This document shows, in pieces, positions 8,206 through 16,859 of a DNA stretch of 64,000 nucleotides. A program made the translations under genes and the position numbers. Position 1 is the stretch's first letter, and each line of letters begins with the position of its first letter. This DNA comes from Pseudomonadota bacterium (GTDB lineage Bacteria; Pseudomonadota; Gammaproteobacteria; Xanthomonadales; Xanthomonadaceae): the NCBI GenBank assembly GCA_023430045.1, contig JAEZCF010000036.1, positions 1 through 64,000 of the forward strand. The letters run 5' to 3'. Below the pieces are notes generated by a model. It was given only the letters and a program-made list of their open reading frames with translations. It had not been told where the DNA came from and made no database searches.

Positions 8206-10605
8206 TCAGCGGACCGGGCACTCCAGTGCGTTGCGCACCGACTGGGCCAGATCGCTGCGGGTGAACGGCTTGGCCAGCAGGCCGGCCGCGCGTCCCTGGC
8301 CGACGGCGGCATCGTGGTCGCGCGGATAGCCGGACGTGAACAGCACGGCGACATCGGGCCAGCGGCTGCGCACCTCGCGCGCCAGCTCCCAGCCTGATAC
8401 GCCGGGCATCACGATGTCCGAGAACAGCAGGTCGACGCGGGTGTCAGGCCGTTCCAGCAGGCGCAGCGCCGATGCCCCGTCATGGGCTTCCAGGACGCGG
8501 TAGCCGAGCAGGCGCAGCGCCTCAACGGTATGGGCACGGACATCGTCGTTGTCCTCCGCCACCAGGATGGTTTCCTCGCGGGACTCGTAACCCACCACGC
8601 CGGGCAGCGGCTCCTCCGTTCCGCTGGGCAGGGGCAGCTGCGAGCGCGGGAACATCATGGTGATGCTGGTCCCGACGCCTTCTTCTGAATCGATCAGTAC
8701 ATGCCCGCCGGACTGCTTGACGAAGCCATGCACCATGGACAGGCCCAGCCCGGTGCCGCGACCGACCTGCTTGGTGGTGAAGAAGGGTTCGAACACGCGT
8801 GCCAACGTGTCCGCGTCCATTCCGTGGCCGGTGTCGCGCACGCGCAGCATCACGTATTCGCCGGGTTGGGCATCCGGGAACAGCGCAGCGTAGTCATGGT
8901 CCAGGTGGCTGTTGTCCACCTCGATGACCAGGCTGCCTCCCTGCGGCATGGCGTCGCGCGCGTTGACGGCCAGGTTCAGCACCGAGGCCTCCAGCTGGCT
9001 GACGTCGATCTCGACGCACCAGATGTCTTCGGCGACGCGGATATCCAGCTGCACCAGCTCGCCGAGCGCCCGCTGCAGCATGTCATGCATGTCCAGCAGG
9101 CGGTCGTTGAGGTTTGCCGCCTGGCTGCGCAGCGGTTGCCTGCGGGCAAACGCCAGCAGGCGCTGGGTCAGGCTGGCGGCGCGGCCCACACCCTTCAGGG
9201 CGTTGTCCAGGGCACGGCTGGCCATGGCCCCCGGCTCGCCCGCGCGTTCGCTCAGCAGCATGGCGTGCTCTACGTTGCCGGAGATCACTGTCAGGATATT
9301 GTTGAAATCGTGGGCAATGCCGCCGGTAAGCTGGCCGACGGCTTCGATCTTCTGGGCCTGGCGCAATGCATGCTCGGCCTGCAGGCGGGCGGTGGTTTCC
9401 ACCGCCTCGGACACCACGGCGGTGACCGCGCCTTCGGCATCCAGCAGGGGGCGGATTGAAAAATCAAAGCTGCGCCTGCCGGTAGGCAGTTCCAGTTCCA
9501 GTGCATGCAGCGAGCTGTGGCCCTGCGCGGCCTCGGCCACCGCCTGGTCCACGCTCGAACCGACGTCATCGGTGGTGGCGAACCAGGGGGAATCCCCGAA
9601 GCGCTGGCCCACGACATCCTGCTTGGATGCGAGCACCGCAGACAGCGAAGCCACGTTGGCGTCGACGACGTGGCCGTGCAGATCCAACAGCACCTGATGC
9701 TGGAAACTGGATTCGAAGATCGCCTGCAGGCGGCGCTGGCTTGCTTCCAGTTCGGCGGTGCGCGCCTGCACCTGCCGCTCCAGCACCTGATTGTCCTCAC
9801 GCAGTGCGAACTCGGCACGCCGGAGCTGGGATACGTCGCTGCCCAGGCAGATGTAGCCAACCACGGCACCGTCGGTACCGCGCTCCGGCACGCAATCCAT
9901 CTGCACGAATCGTGACGTTCCGCTGCGGTGGGACAGCTCGACCTGGAAGCTTGTGCGTTCTCCCTGCAGCACGCGCTCCAGGCTGGGCAGGGCATTTTCG
10001 AATGCGGAAATGCCACTGACTTCCCGCGCGGTGCGGCCCAGCAGCTCGGCCAGGCTCACGCCATGCCAATCGAGAAAGGCCTTGTTGGCAAAGCGGTAGC
10101 GGTGGTCAGTGTCCAGCTGGGCGATCAGCGCAGGAACGGCATCGGTGACCTGCTGCAGCTGCGCCTGGCTGTCGCTCAGTGCGGCCTGGGCCTGGACGAG
10201 CTGGGTGCGTTCGCGCGCCTCCTGACGTGCACGGCGGATCGCATCGGGCAGACGCTGCAGGCGCTGCTTGACCACATAGTCGCGCGCGCCGCGGGTCAGC
10301 GCCTGCACCGCCAGTTCTTCGGTCAGCGTTCCGGACACGAAGATGAAGGGCGTCTGCGGAACCCGCTCGCGCGCCAGCGCGAGGGCGGCGTCGCCGTCGA
10401 AGCCGGGAAGCACATGGTCGGCGAGGATGACGTCGAACGTCCGGTTCTCGATCGCCTCGATGAAGGCGTTACGGCTCCACAGGCGTTCGGCCTCGAAGTC
10501 CAGGCCTGCGCGCTGCAGCTGTGCCGTGATCAGCTCCGCATCAAGCGCGCTGTCTTCCAGCATGAGGATGCGCAGCCGTTCGCCAAGGCGTGACACATCA
10601 CGCAT
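8206..10605 (-). CDS. Hybrid sensor histidine kinase (REC-PAS-PAS-HisKA-HATPase-REC)
   Basis: A 799-residue soluble kinase. It has an N-terminal receiver (phosphoacceptor D63 in ILADHVLPG), two PAS-like regions (about 148-262 and 290-410), a dimerisation/phosphoacceptor helix with H432 (GGIAHDFNN), an ATPase domain (N-box LNLAVNARDAM, DTGHGMD, GTGLGLSMVHG) and a C-terminal receiver with D730 (LLFSDIVMPG). The start at 10605 overlaps the 3' end of the response regulator gene by eight bases. It is the last gene of the phytochrome operon, so phosphotransfer from BphP through the small regulator to this N-terminal receiver is plausible. An upstream in-frame start at 10728 lies inside the regulator gene and is unlikely. 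Confidence 0.9.
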   Translation of the reverse strand: MRDVSRLGERLRILMLEDSALDAELITAQLQRAGLDFEAERLWSRNAFIEAIENRTFDVILADHVLPGFDGDAALALARERVPQTPFIFVSGTLTEELAVQALTRGARDYVVKQRLQRLPDAIRRARQEARERTQLVQAQAALSDSQAQLQQVTDAVPALIAQLDTDHRYRFANKAFLDWHGVSLAELLGRTAREVSGISAFENALPSLERVLQGERTSFQVELSHRSGTSRFVQMDCVPERGTDGAVVGYICLGSDVSQLRRAEFALREDNQVLERQVQARTAELEASQRRLQAIFESSFQHQVLLDLHGHVVDANVASLSAVLASKQDVVGQRFGDSPWFATTDDVGSSVDQAVAEAAQGHSSLHALELELPTGRRSFDFSIRPLLDAEGAVTAVVSEAVETTARLQAEHALRQAQKIEAVGQLTGGIAHDFNNILTVISGNVEHAMLLSERAGEPGAMASRALDNALKGVGRAASLTQRLLAFARRQPLRSQAANLNDRLLDMHDMLQRALGELVQLDIRVAEDIWCVEIDVSQLEASVLNLAVNARDAMPQGGSLVIEVDNSHLDHDYAALFPDAQPGEYVMLRVRDTGHGMDADTLARVFEPFFTTKQVGRGTGLGLSMVHGFVKQSGGHVLIDSEEGVGTSITMMFPRSQLPLPSGTEEPLPGVVGYESREETILVAEDNDDVRAHTVEALRLLGYRVLEAHDGASALRLLERPDTRVDLLFSDIVMPGVSGWELAREVRSRWPDVAVLFTSGYPRDHDAAVGQGRAAGLLAKPFTRSDLAQSVRNALECPVR

Positions 10606-11065
10606 CGCGCTTGCCTGAGCCATTGGCCCGATGCGGCGGCGGTTGGTTGGTGATGCCCCAGAACATGCCCAGCCCCTGGATGGCCTCGAAGAATTCCTTG
10701 AAATCCACCGGCTTGACCACGAACGCATTCACGCCGAGTTCGTAACTGCGCAACAGGTCCTGCTCTTCGCGCGAAGAGGTCAGCATCACGATCGGCGTAC
10801 TGCTCAGGGAAGCGTCGCCGCGAACCTGCTCCAGCACTTCCAGGCCATTGACCTTGGGCAGTTTCAGGTCGAGCAGCACCACCACCGGACCGCCATGGTT
10901 GGCACCGGCGAACTGCCCCTCGCAACGCAGATAATCCAGTGCTTCAGCGCCGTCGCGTACGTGGGTGACATGGTTCAACAGTTGGCAGCGTGCCAGCGCG
11001 GCCATCGTCAGCTCTGCATCCTTGGGGCTGTCCTCGACCAGGAGGATGGGCCGCAGGTCCCTCAT
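10598..11065 (-). CDS. Rcp1-type single-domain response regulator
   Basis: A 155-residue receiver-only protein: acidic pair EDS (11-13), phosphoacceptor D66 (LLDLKLPKVNG), the conserved T/S of VMLTSS, and K of VVKPVD. This is the Rcp1/CphA-associated type that receives phosphate from phytochrome kinases. The start overlaps the bphP stop by four bases, and the stop overlaps the next kinase gene. It carries no DNA-binding output domain, so it probably relays phosphate to another protein, most simply the hybrid kinase encoded next. Confidence 0.92.
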   Translation of the reverse strand: MRDLRPILLVEDSPKDAELTMAALARCQLLNHVTHVRDGAEALDYLRCEGQFAGANHGGPVVVLLDLKLPKVNGLEVLEQVRGDASLSSTPIVMLTSSREEQDLLRSYELGVNAFVVKPVDFKEFFEAIQGLGMFWGITNQPPPHRANGSGKRDA

Positions 11066-13308
11066 GGGTTATCTCCGTTGTGAAGGGGAAGGGTGAAATG
11101 GATCGTGGCGCCCTTGCCCGATTCACCTTCGGCCCAGGTGCGGCCGCCGTGTCGGCCAATGATACGGCGCACGTTGGCCAGGCCAATACCCGTGCCTTCG
11201 AATTCTTCGATGTGGTGCAGGCGCTGGAACACGCCGAACAGCTTGTCGACATAGCGCATGTCGAAGCCGCAGCCATTGTCCCGCACATAGAAATGGTCTT
11301 CCTCGGCGCTGCGCTGGTGACCGATCTCGATCACCGCCGCTTCGCGCTCGCGGGTGAATTTCACCGCATTGGACAACAGGTTCTGCCAGACCAGGCGGAG
11401 CATCGTGGGGTCGGCCTCCACCTGCGGAAGCGACTGGATGTTCCACTGTACGTCGCGCCCGGCGTAATCCAGCGCCAGGCTCTGGCGTACATCCTCCACC
11501 AGCACCGCCATGTCCAGTCGCGCCCGACCGAGCGTGGAGCGCCCCATCTGCGAGAAGCTCAGCAGGTCGTCCACCAGGGTGCCTGCCGACTTGGCCGATT
11601 CCACGATGGTGTCCAGGAAGCGGCGCTCGGTGTCATCCAGACGCTCGCCGGCCGAACTGCTGAGCAGCTCCGAATAGCCTACGATGTGGCGGAAGGGCGC
11701 GCGCAGGTCGTGGCTGACCGAGTACGAGAAGGCCTCCAGCTCCTTGTTGCTGCGCAGAAGCTGCTCGTTGAGCTCGGCCATTTCCTCTGCCTTGCGCAGC
11801 ACGATGTCGACGATGGCGGTGCGCATTTCCTGCGCGGCGTCGCGGTCGGTTTCGCTCCAGGGCAGGCTGCGCTGCTGCACGGTTTCCTTCCACGCATCGA
11901 ACGAATTGCGCGGTGACAGCGGCGTGCCCGGCGTGGCGGTCTCGCGCGGATCACCGCCCCAACGCACGGTGCGCACGACCTCCGGCCGGAACCACATCAG
12001 ATAGCTGTCGTACAGCTGCGAAATGGACACCGCAAGCAGTCCACTCGCCACATCGCACAGGCCGGCGCCGGGTGCCCAGTCGGCGGCGAGATGGTCGGTG
12101 CAGTAGGTTTCCTGCCCGCCATGGCCGTCGTGCCCGGCCGCCAGCCAGTTGGCGATGGCCAGCACGTCGCCGGCATCAGGGCACTGACCCACGCGGACAC
12201 ATTCTCCCTTGTGCACGATCGCCGCACCGGCGGCACCGGTCAGCGACAGCAGGCTGTTCTCATCGTGGCGCAGGGCGGCCATGAAATCTTCGTCGCCGGC
12301 CATCCGCCCGAGCAGCCTGACCAGTACCGAGCGTCGCGCCACGCGATCTTCGACCGAACGCGCCCGCTCCTTCAGCGCGATCTGCAGCGACAGGATCTGG
12401 CCCATGAACTCGCACGCGGTGCGCACGTGATAGGGGAGGCGGCGTGGCTGGACGGTATGGCAGGACACCAGGCCCCACAGCTGGCCTTCGTGCACCAGCG
12501 ACACGGACATCGATGCGCCGGTGCCCATGTTGCGCATGTAATGCAGGTGCACCGGTGAGACGCTGCGCAGCACCGACAGGCTGAGGTCGGTGGGCGGCGC
12601 ATCGCGATGGCTCTCGGCGCGCATCAGCGGGGCAGGCGTGTAGTTGCTGTCGGCGATCAGCCGTACCCGGTTGCGGCGATACAGTTCGCGGGCCTGGGCC
12701 GGAATGTCGGATTCGGGAAAGCGCAGGTCCAGATAGGAAGGCAGCAGCCCATTGCCATCCTCGGCCACCACGATGCCGTTCCAGCCAGCATCGAACTGGT
12801 AGACCAGGGTGCGATCGAAGCCGGTCAGCCGGCGCATGTGCTCGGCCGCCAGCTGGCAGAGGTCTGCCGTCGTTGCTGCCGATTCGATGCTGGTCATCAG
12901 CTCGCGGATGGCCGGATACAGTTCTTCGAGCGAGCCCGGCTGGCCGGCCACGGGTGCTTCCAGTTCGATCAGCAGATCGGCGGCTGAGCGGTGCACAAGC
13001 AGCTGATGCCGCCCATGTCCCTCCAGCTCCACGGCACCGGCATGCACAGTGCTGCCGATGGCGGCCTGCCGGAACAGCGCCACGAACGGCGCGAGTACGC
13101 CCCCCAGCACCTCATCAACAGGCCTCGACAGCGGTTCACCAAATGCCTCCAGCACGACGGGCTGGGCAACGGCGCGTTCACGGACCTGCAAGGTTTCGGG
13201 ATCCACGACCAGCAGGACGCCGTAGGGCTGGATGGCACCAGGCGTGTGGATCGGTTCGCGCGCACAACCGGAGAGCAGGAGGTCGGAGGCGGGCTCGGTG
13301 GATGGCAT
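11062..13308 (-). CDS. bphP: Bacteriophytochrome sensor histidine kinase
   Basis: A 748-residue red/far-red photoreceptor kinase. Order: PAS (about 15-120) with C15, the expected thioether site for biliverdin near the N-terminus; GAF (about 135-305) with the PESDIP motif at 198-203 (D201) and H254/H256 in SPVHLHYMRN; PHY (about 320-500) with the tongue motif PRNSF (466-470); HisKA with H533 (YSVSHDLRAPFRH); then HATPase with NLLSNAVKF, DNGCGFD and GTGIGLANV. All residues needed for chromophore binding and kinase activity are visible. The start is ATG 13308; a TTG three bases upstream is possible. The heme oxygenase gene just upstream on the same strand would supply biliverdin. Confidence 0.95.
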   Translation of the reverse strand: MPSTEPASDLLLSGCAREPIHTPGAIQPYGVLLVVDPETLQVRERAVAQPVVLEAFGEPLSRPVDEVLGGVLAPFVALFRQAAIGSTVHAGAVELEGHGRHQLLVHRSAADLLIELEAPVAGQPGSLEELYPAIRELMTSIESAATTADLCQLAAEHMRRLTGFDRTLVYQFDAGWNGIVVAEDGNGLLPSYLDLRFPESDIPAQARELYRRNRVRLIADSNYTPAPLMRAESHRDAPPTDLSLSVLRSVSPVHLHYMRNMGTGASMSVSLVHEGQLWGLVSCHTVQPRRLPYHVRTACEFMGQILSLQIALKERARSVEDRVARRSVLVRLLGRMAGDEDFMAALRHDENSLLSLTGAAGAAIVHKGECVRVGQCPDAGDVLAIANWLAAGHDGHGGQETYCTDHLAADWAPGAGLCDVASGLLAVSISQLYDSYLMWFRPEVVRTVRWGGDPRETATPGTPLSPRNSFDAWKETVQQRSLPWSETDRDAAQEMRTAIVDIVLRKAEEMAELNEQLLRSNKELEAFSYSVSHDLRAPFRHIVGYSELLSSSAGERLDDTERRFLDTIVESAKSAGTLVDDLLSFSQMGRSTLGRARLDMAVLVEDVRQSLALDYAGRDVQWNIQSLPQVEADPTMLRLVWQNLLSNAVKFTREREAAVIEIGHQRSAEEDHFYVRDNGCGFDMRYVDKLFGVFQRLHHIEEFEGTGIGLANVRRIIGRHGGRTWAEGESGKGATIHFTLPLHNGDNP

Positions 13309-13423
13309 CAAGGAGAGGACTCGTGATTGAAGGGCCGCGCCGCTTTCGTGTCGCGTACGGCATCTCTGAATGGTGAAGCAAAAAGACGGCTGCGCCTACC
13401 TGTGTTTGCTCGTGAGGGGCGTT

Positions 13424-14005
13424 TCATCTCAAGCTGAACTCTTCATCTACGCAGCGGCGAACGAACTGGAATGCCTCCACAGCGGAGTTGCAGGCATGGC
13501 CGCGATCAGAGGGGCCGAGCGGTGCGGCGTCCAGCTCTTCACGGATGCGGCGCCAGTATTCGGCGACCCCCAGGGGCGACGGGCAAAGATGGCGCGCGCC
13601 ATGGCCGGCGTGCAGCCCGAGTCCTGCGGCAGCCTTGAGCAGGACGGCGGCGCCCAGCGTCGATCCCTCGACGACATAACGCCAGCCAAGTGCGGTGGCC
13701 AACGATGCGTTCTGCAGCTGCGGACGCCAGCTGTGTGCTTGCGGAGGCCTTGCGCCGAGGTCACGGAAATCATGTTCGAGCAGTGCCAGTCGCCCGGCGT
13801 CGGCAGTGCTGGCGAGGAGGAGAGGCGCGACAGAGTCGTGGAAGTGCCATTGCACGCGCAGGAAGCCCAGGTAGCGCTCCTTGCACGCGAAGATGCCTTG
13901 CCGCATCAGGTGCTGGTCGAGGCGCTCGTGGACCTGGCGGGTGTGCGCCTTCAGTACGGCGCTGAGCGGCTGAGGAGCGGAATCGGATGCTGTGGGAGTC
14001 GGCAT
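13424..14005 (-). CDS. bphO: Biliverdin-producing heme oxygenase of the phytochrome operon
   Basis: A heme oxygenase of about 193 residues, which opens heme to biliverdin with release of iron and CO. The proximal histidine is in LKAHTRQVHERLDQ near the N-terminus, and the distal helix glycine-rich motif is GWRYVVEGSTLGAAVL. The start MPTPTASDSAP (14005) is preferred over an upstream frame to 14110, because the extension is Cys/Arg-rich and unlike the family. It lies about 115 bases upstream of bphP on the same strand, so its main job is probably chromophore supply. A second, different heme oxygenase lies at 49739-50377 in the iron locus. Confidence 0.9.
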   Translation of the reverse strand: MPTPTASDSAPQPLSAVLKAHTRQVHERLDQHLMRQGIFACKERYLGFLRVQWHFHDSVAPLLLASTADAGRLALLEHDFRDLGARPPQAHSWRPQLQNASLATALGWRYVVEGSTLGAAVLLKAAAGLGLHAGHGARHLCPSPLGVAEYWRRIREELDAAPLGPSDRGHACNSAVEAFQFVRRCVDEEFSLR

Positions 14006-14128
14006 TGCCGAGCACCCTAGCAGAACCGCAGGTGCGCGTGGAGACGTCGTGGCGAGTCGATCTGTGCTGCACGTTGGCTCGACATTGCCTCGCATAGTCT
14101 GCAGCAACACCCATCATTTGACACGCCC

Positions 14129-14422
14129 GTGAGCCTGCAGACCCTGCCTTCGACGTTGTACCGCACTTTTCCCGACAGCTGCACGTTTGAACTGCTTGAC
14201 GCGGATATGTTGAATGACCCGGCCAATGGCCGTCTTGTCCATCTGTATTCGCTGGTAGCGCGTTGCCTCTCCTGCGAAACGGTATTCAAGGCGGAGGAAG
14301 GGCAGGGCCTTGTCAGCCATGCCGCCGCGCGGGTGGTGCGGTGCCCGACGGGCTGTGGTGAACAAGCGCTCAAACCTTCACTGCTGTTGTCCTGGCATTC
14401 GCAGCTTGCGACTCCGGCCTGA
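14129..14422 (+). CDS. Small protein with paired cysteine motifs (zinc-ribbon-like)
   Basis: A 97-residue protein read from GTG 14129. It contains CLSC near the middle and CPTGC about 30 residues later, a spacing that would suit a small metal-binding ribbon. I do not recognise a family. It lies between divergently oriented operons (bphO on the minus strand to the left, the LysR gene on the minus strand to the right) with no partner. Support comes from the conserved-looking cysteine pairs and from the absence of a better frame; no strong ribosome binding site is seen. Confidence 0.45.
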   Translation: MSLQTLPSTLYRTFPDSCTFELLDADMLNDPANGRLVHLYSLVARCLSCETVFKAEEGQGLVSHAAARVVRCPTGCGEQALKPSLLLSWHSQLATPA

Positions 14423-14495
14423 TCGATGCGCGCCGGCATGGTGGCAGCGGATCGGGTTGCACAACAGGCAACCTGTACTACGCGCGCGACGACAA

Positions 14496-15386
14496 TCAGG
14501 CCGCCTGTTCCTTCAGCCAGGCCGTCACCGTCGATACTGCCTGCCGTTGCGATGACGTGGAGACCTTGCGCTTGGGGCGCAGCAGCCAGTACGCATGGGG
14601 CAGGTGGACGGCCATGTCACCGAATGGCCGCACCAGGGTGCCGGCTGCCAGCGCATCTTCCGCCAGCCGGCCGCGTGCCAGCGCCATGCCCTGCCCCAGT
14701 TCCGCAGCGCGCAGTACGAGATCGGACGATGCCAACCGAGCCCCACTGTCCAGCACCAATGACGTGGGCCCATGCGCACGTCGCCAGTGTTCCCAGCTGG
14801 CCGATGGATCACGGTCGTGCAGCAGCCGCAGACCAGCAAGGCTGTCCACGCGTGCAGCGCAGTCGGCCGCCTGCCAGAAACCGGGACTGGCCACGGGATA
14901 CAACCGGTCGTCCATCAACGGTTCGCAATCCAGGCCGGGCCATGGGCCACGTCCCATGCGCACGGTGAGGTCCACGCCATCGGACAGGGTGTCCAGGCGC
15001 TGGTTGACCAGCACCGAAAGTGCGATGCGCGGATGCGCGCGCTCCAGCGCGGGCAGGCGGGGCAGCAGCCACCGGCTCGCAAATGAAGGGGCCACGCTGA
15101 TCGTCACGGTGAACGCGGTGGGCGCCTCACGCGCGGCCGCGGTGGCGTCGGTCATGTCCTGCAGCAGTTCCTGCATGCGTCGCGCCAGTGCTGCGCCCTG
15201 TGGCGTGGGCGCCCATTGGCCGGCGCCCCGTTCGAACAGAGGAACACCGATCCACTTTTCCAGTTCGGCCAGGTGGCGGCTGACCGACGAATGGGCAACC
15301 CCGAGCTCCCGGGCGGCAGCTCGTACGCCGCCATGGGCATGGGTGAGGGCGAAGGTGCGCAGCGCGTTGAGGGGCAGGGACTTCAT
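14496..15386 (-). CDS. LysR family transcriptional regulator (GcvA-like)
   Basis: A 296-residue regulator with an N-terminal winged helix (about 1-62: LNALRTFALTHAHGGVRAAA, ELGVAHSSVSRHLAELEKWI) and a LysR substrate-binding domain (about 90-290). The motif ASPGFW and the linker pattern resemble the GcvA/AmpR branch. It is transcribed away from a LysE-family exporter gene 84 bases away, so it probably controls that exporter. A short inverted repeat lies directly before its start codon (15387-15403), consistent with autoregulation. Confidence 0.92.
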   Translation of the reverse strand: MKSLPLNALRTFALTHAHGGVRAAARELGVAHSSVSRHLAELEKWIGVPLFERGAGQWAPTPQGAALARRMQELLQDMTDATAAAREAPTAFTVTISVAPSFASRWLLPRLPALERAHPRIALSVLVNQRLDTLSDGVDLTVRMGRGPWPGLDCEPLMDDRLYPVASPGFWQAADCAARVDSLAGLRLLHDRDPSASWEHWRRAHGPTSLVLDSGARLASSDLVLRAAELGQGMALARGRLAEDALAAGTLVRPFGDMAVHLPHAYWLLRPKRKVSTSSQRQAVSTVTAWLKEQAA

Positions 15387-15403
15387 GGTCTGAATAATAG
15401 ACC
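15387..15403. promoter_or_regulatory. Candidate LysR operator between regulator and exporter
   Basis: GGTCT (15387-15391) and AGACC (15399-15403) form an inverted repeat around GAATAAT, and the inner part fits the LysR T-N11-A pattern. It abuts the LysR start codon and lies 67 bases upstream of the LysE-type start, the usual position for an operator serving both genes. The assignment rests on position and symmetry only. Confidence 0.4.
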
Positions 15404-15469
15404 GGAACGGTGCGAGGGCGGGCCAGCTCGGGTGTGGAGAATCGTCGAACGTCCTTCATCGAGCTGACC

Positions 15470-16054
15470 ATGATCCTCAATGCCTTGCTGGCTGCCAGCA
15501 GCCTGCTGCTGGTCGCCGCGCTCACGCCGGGGCCGAACAATCTGGTGGTGCTGCGCGCCGCGGCCGCTGGCGCCCCGGCGACGCTGTGGGCCGCCGCGAG
15601 CGGCATCGTGCTGGGCGGACTGGTCATGCTGGCGCTGGTGACGACGTTCGGTTCGGCCCTTGGGGGCCTGCCGTTGTTGCGTTCGCTGATCGCTATGGCC
15701 GGGGCCGGTTATCTGGCGTGGCTGGGACTGGCCATGCTTTTTCGCACGGCCGCAGACAGACACGATGCGCCGTTGCCGGCCGGTTTCGCAGGGCTGTTCG
15801 CATTCCAGTTCCTGAACCCCAAGAGCTGGGTGATGGTGCTGTCGCTGGTGGCGGCGTTTCCCATGCAGGACACCTTCGCCACCTTCGTGATGCTGGCACC
15901 CCTGTTCCTGCTCATCCCCAGCATGTGCCTGCTGCTATGGGCATTTGCGGGTCGGCGTCTGGCCGGCGTCCTGCGCGCGCCCGCAGCGCGCCGTCGTTTC
16001 GACCGCTTCATGGGCCTCGCGCTGATTGCCAGCGCCGTACTTCTGCTGCTTTGA
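15470..16054 (+). CDS. LysE/RhtB family amino acid exporter
   Basis: A 194-residue inner membrane protein with the LysE-family beginning (LLAASSLLLVAALTPGPNNL, including the conserved TPGPN) and about six hydrophobic helices. NPKSWVMVLSLVA is the second conserved block. It probably exports an amino acid or related small metabolite under control of the divergent LysR protein. The ATG at 15470 is chosen because it places the signature at residues 19-23, as in the family; an in-frame start at 15410 would add a polar leader. The stop is 17 bases before the next gene, so the two are likely co-transcribed. Confidence 0.9.
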   Translation: MILNALLAASSLLLVAALTPGPNNLVVLRAAAAGAPATLWAAASGIVLGGLVMLALVTTFGSALGGLPLLRSLIAMAGAGYLAWLGLAMLFRTAADRHDAPLPAGFAGLFAFQFLNPKSWVMVLSLVAAFPMQDTFATFVMLAPLFLLIPSMCLLLWAFAGRRLAGVLRAPAARRRFDRFMGLALIASAVLLLL

Positions 16055-16070
16055 CCCTTCCTGGAGCTAC

Positions 16071-16673
16071 ATGATGTCCAATGCCCATGCACCATTGCAC
16101 GTAGTCGCATTCGCCGGCAGCCTGCGCCGGAACAGCTACAACCGCTGGCTGCTCGATACTGCTGCTTACTGTGCACCGCCCGGCATCATCATGACGATGT
16201 TCGATACGATGGCCGATATTCCGCTCTTCGACGAAGACCTTGAAGCGGAGACCGCTGGCGGTCCCGAGGGCGTGAAGCGCCTGCGGCATGCGGTGGCCGC
16301 CGCCGATGCCCTGCTCATTGCCACGCCCGAATACAACCAATCGCTGCCTGGCGTGCTGAAGAACACGCTGGACTGGCTGTCGCGCGATGATGTCGAGCAC
16401 GGGGAAGTGGTCTCCTGCATGCCCACCGCGATCATCGGGGCTACCGCGGGCAGATGGGGCACGCGGCTGGCACAAGCGCAGCTTCGCCATGCGCTGGCCG
16501 CCATGGGCGCGCTCACCATGCCCGCGCCACAGGTGTATGTTGCCGACGCCGCCAGGTGCTGCGACCGTGCAACGGGCAGGTTCGATGTCGCCACGCAGGA
16601 GAAACTGCATGCCTTCCTGTTGGGATTCCAGGCATGGATTCAGCTGCTGCAAGGGGAGCGTGATCGCCGGTGA
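16071..16673 (+). CDS. NADPH-dependent FMN reductase family protein
   Basis: A 200-residue flavodoxin-like reductase. It has the N-terminal phosphate-binding loop AGSLRRNSYNR and the family motif PEYNQSLPGVLKNTLDWLSR (about 86-105), and ends with a helix. Such proteins reduce FMN, quinones or azo compounds using NAD(P)H. The start at 16071 has GGAG five to six bases upstream (CTGGAGCTAC). It follows the LysE exporter closely and is probably in the same transcript. A near-perfect hairpin follows downstream at 16773-16807. Confidence 0.9.
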   Translation: MMSNAHAPLHVVAFAGSLRRNSYNRWLLDTAAYCAPPGIIMTMFDTMADIPLFDEDLEAETAGGPEGVKRLRHAVAAADALLIATPEYNQSLPGVLKNTLDWLSRDDVEHGEVVSCMPTAIIGATAGRWGTRLAQAQLRHALAAMGALTMPAPQVYVADAARCCDRATGRFDVATQEKLHAFLLGFQAWIQLLQGERDRR

Positions 16674-16772
16674 CCGGCTAGCCCGTTCACGGCCATCTGG
16701 ACGAGGGCACGGACACGATGCGCCGGTCCACTGCGCTCCGGTACAGCAGCGGGAGCGCCGTCGGTGTCACCA

Positions 16773-16807
16773 GACCTGCATGCAGCCGGAGATGCTGCAT
16801 GCAGGTC
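16773..16807. terminator. 14-bp perfect hairpin between convergent genes
   Basis: GACCTGCATGCAGC (16773-16786) pairs completely with GCTGCATGCAGGTC (16794-16807) around a seven-base loop. It lies between the 3' ends of the FMN reductase gene (+) and the TonB receptor gene (-). It lacks a T-tract on either strand, so it is not a textbook intrinsic terminator, but its position suits a bidirectional transcript end or a processing barrier. Confidence 0.45.
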
Positions 16808-16859
16808 ACGGAAGGATCATCGCAGGGCGTTGCAGCCTGTGCCGATGCCCCTGGACAGA

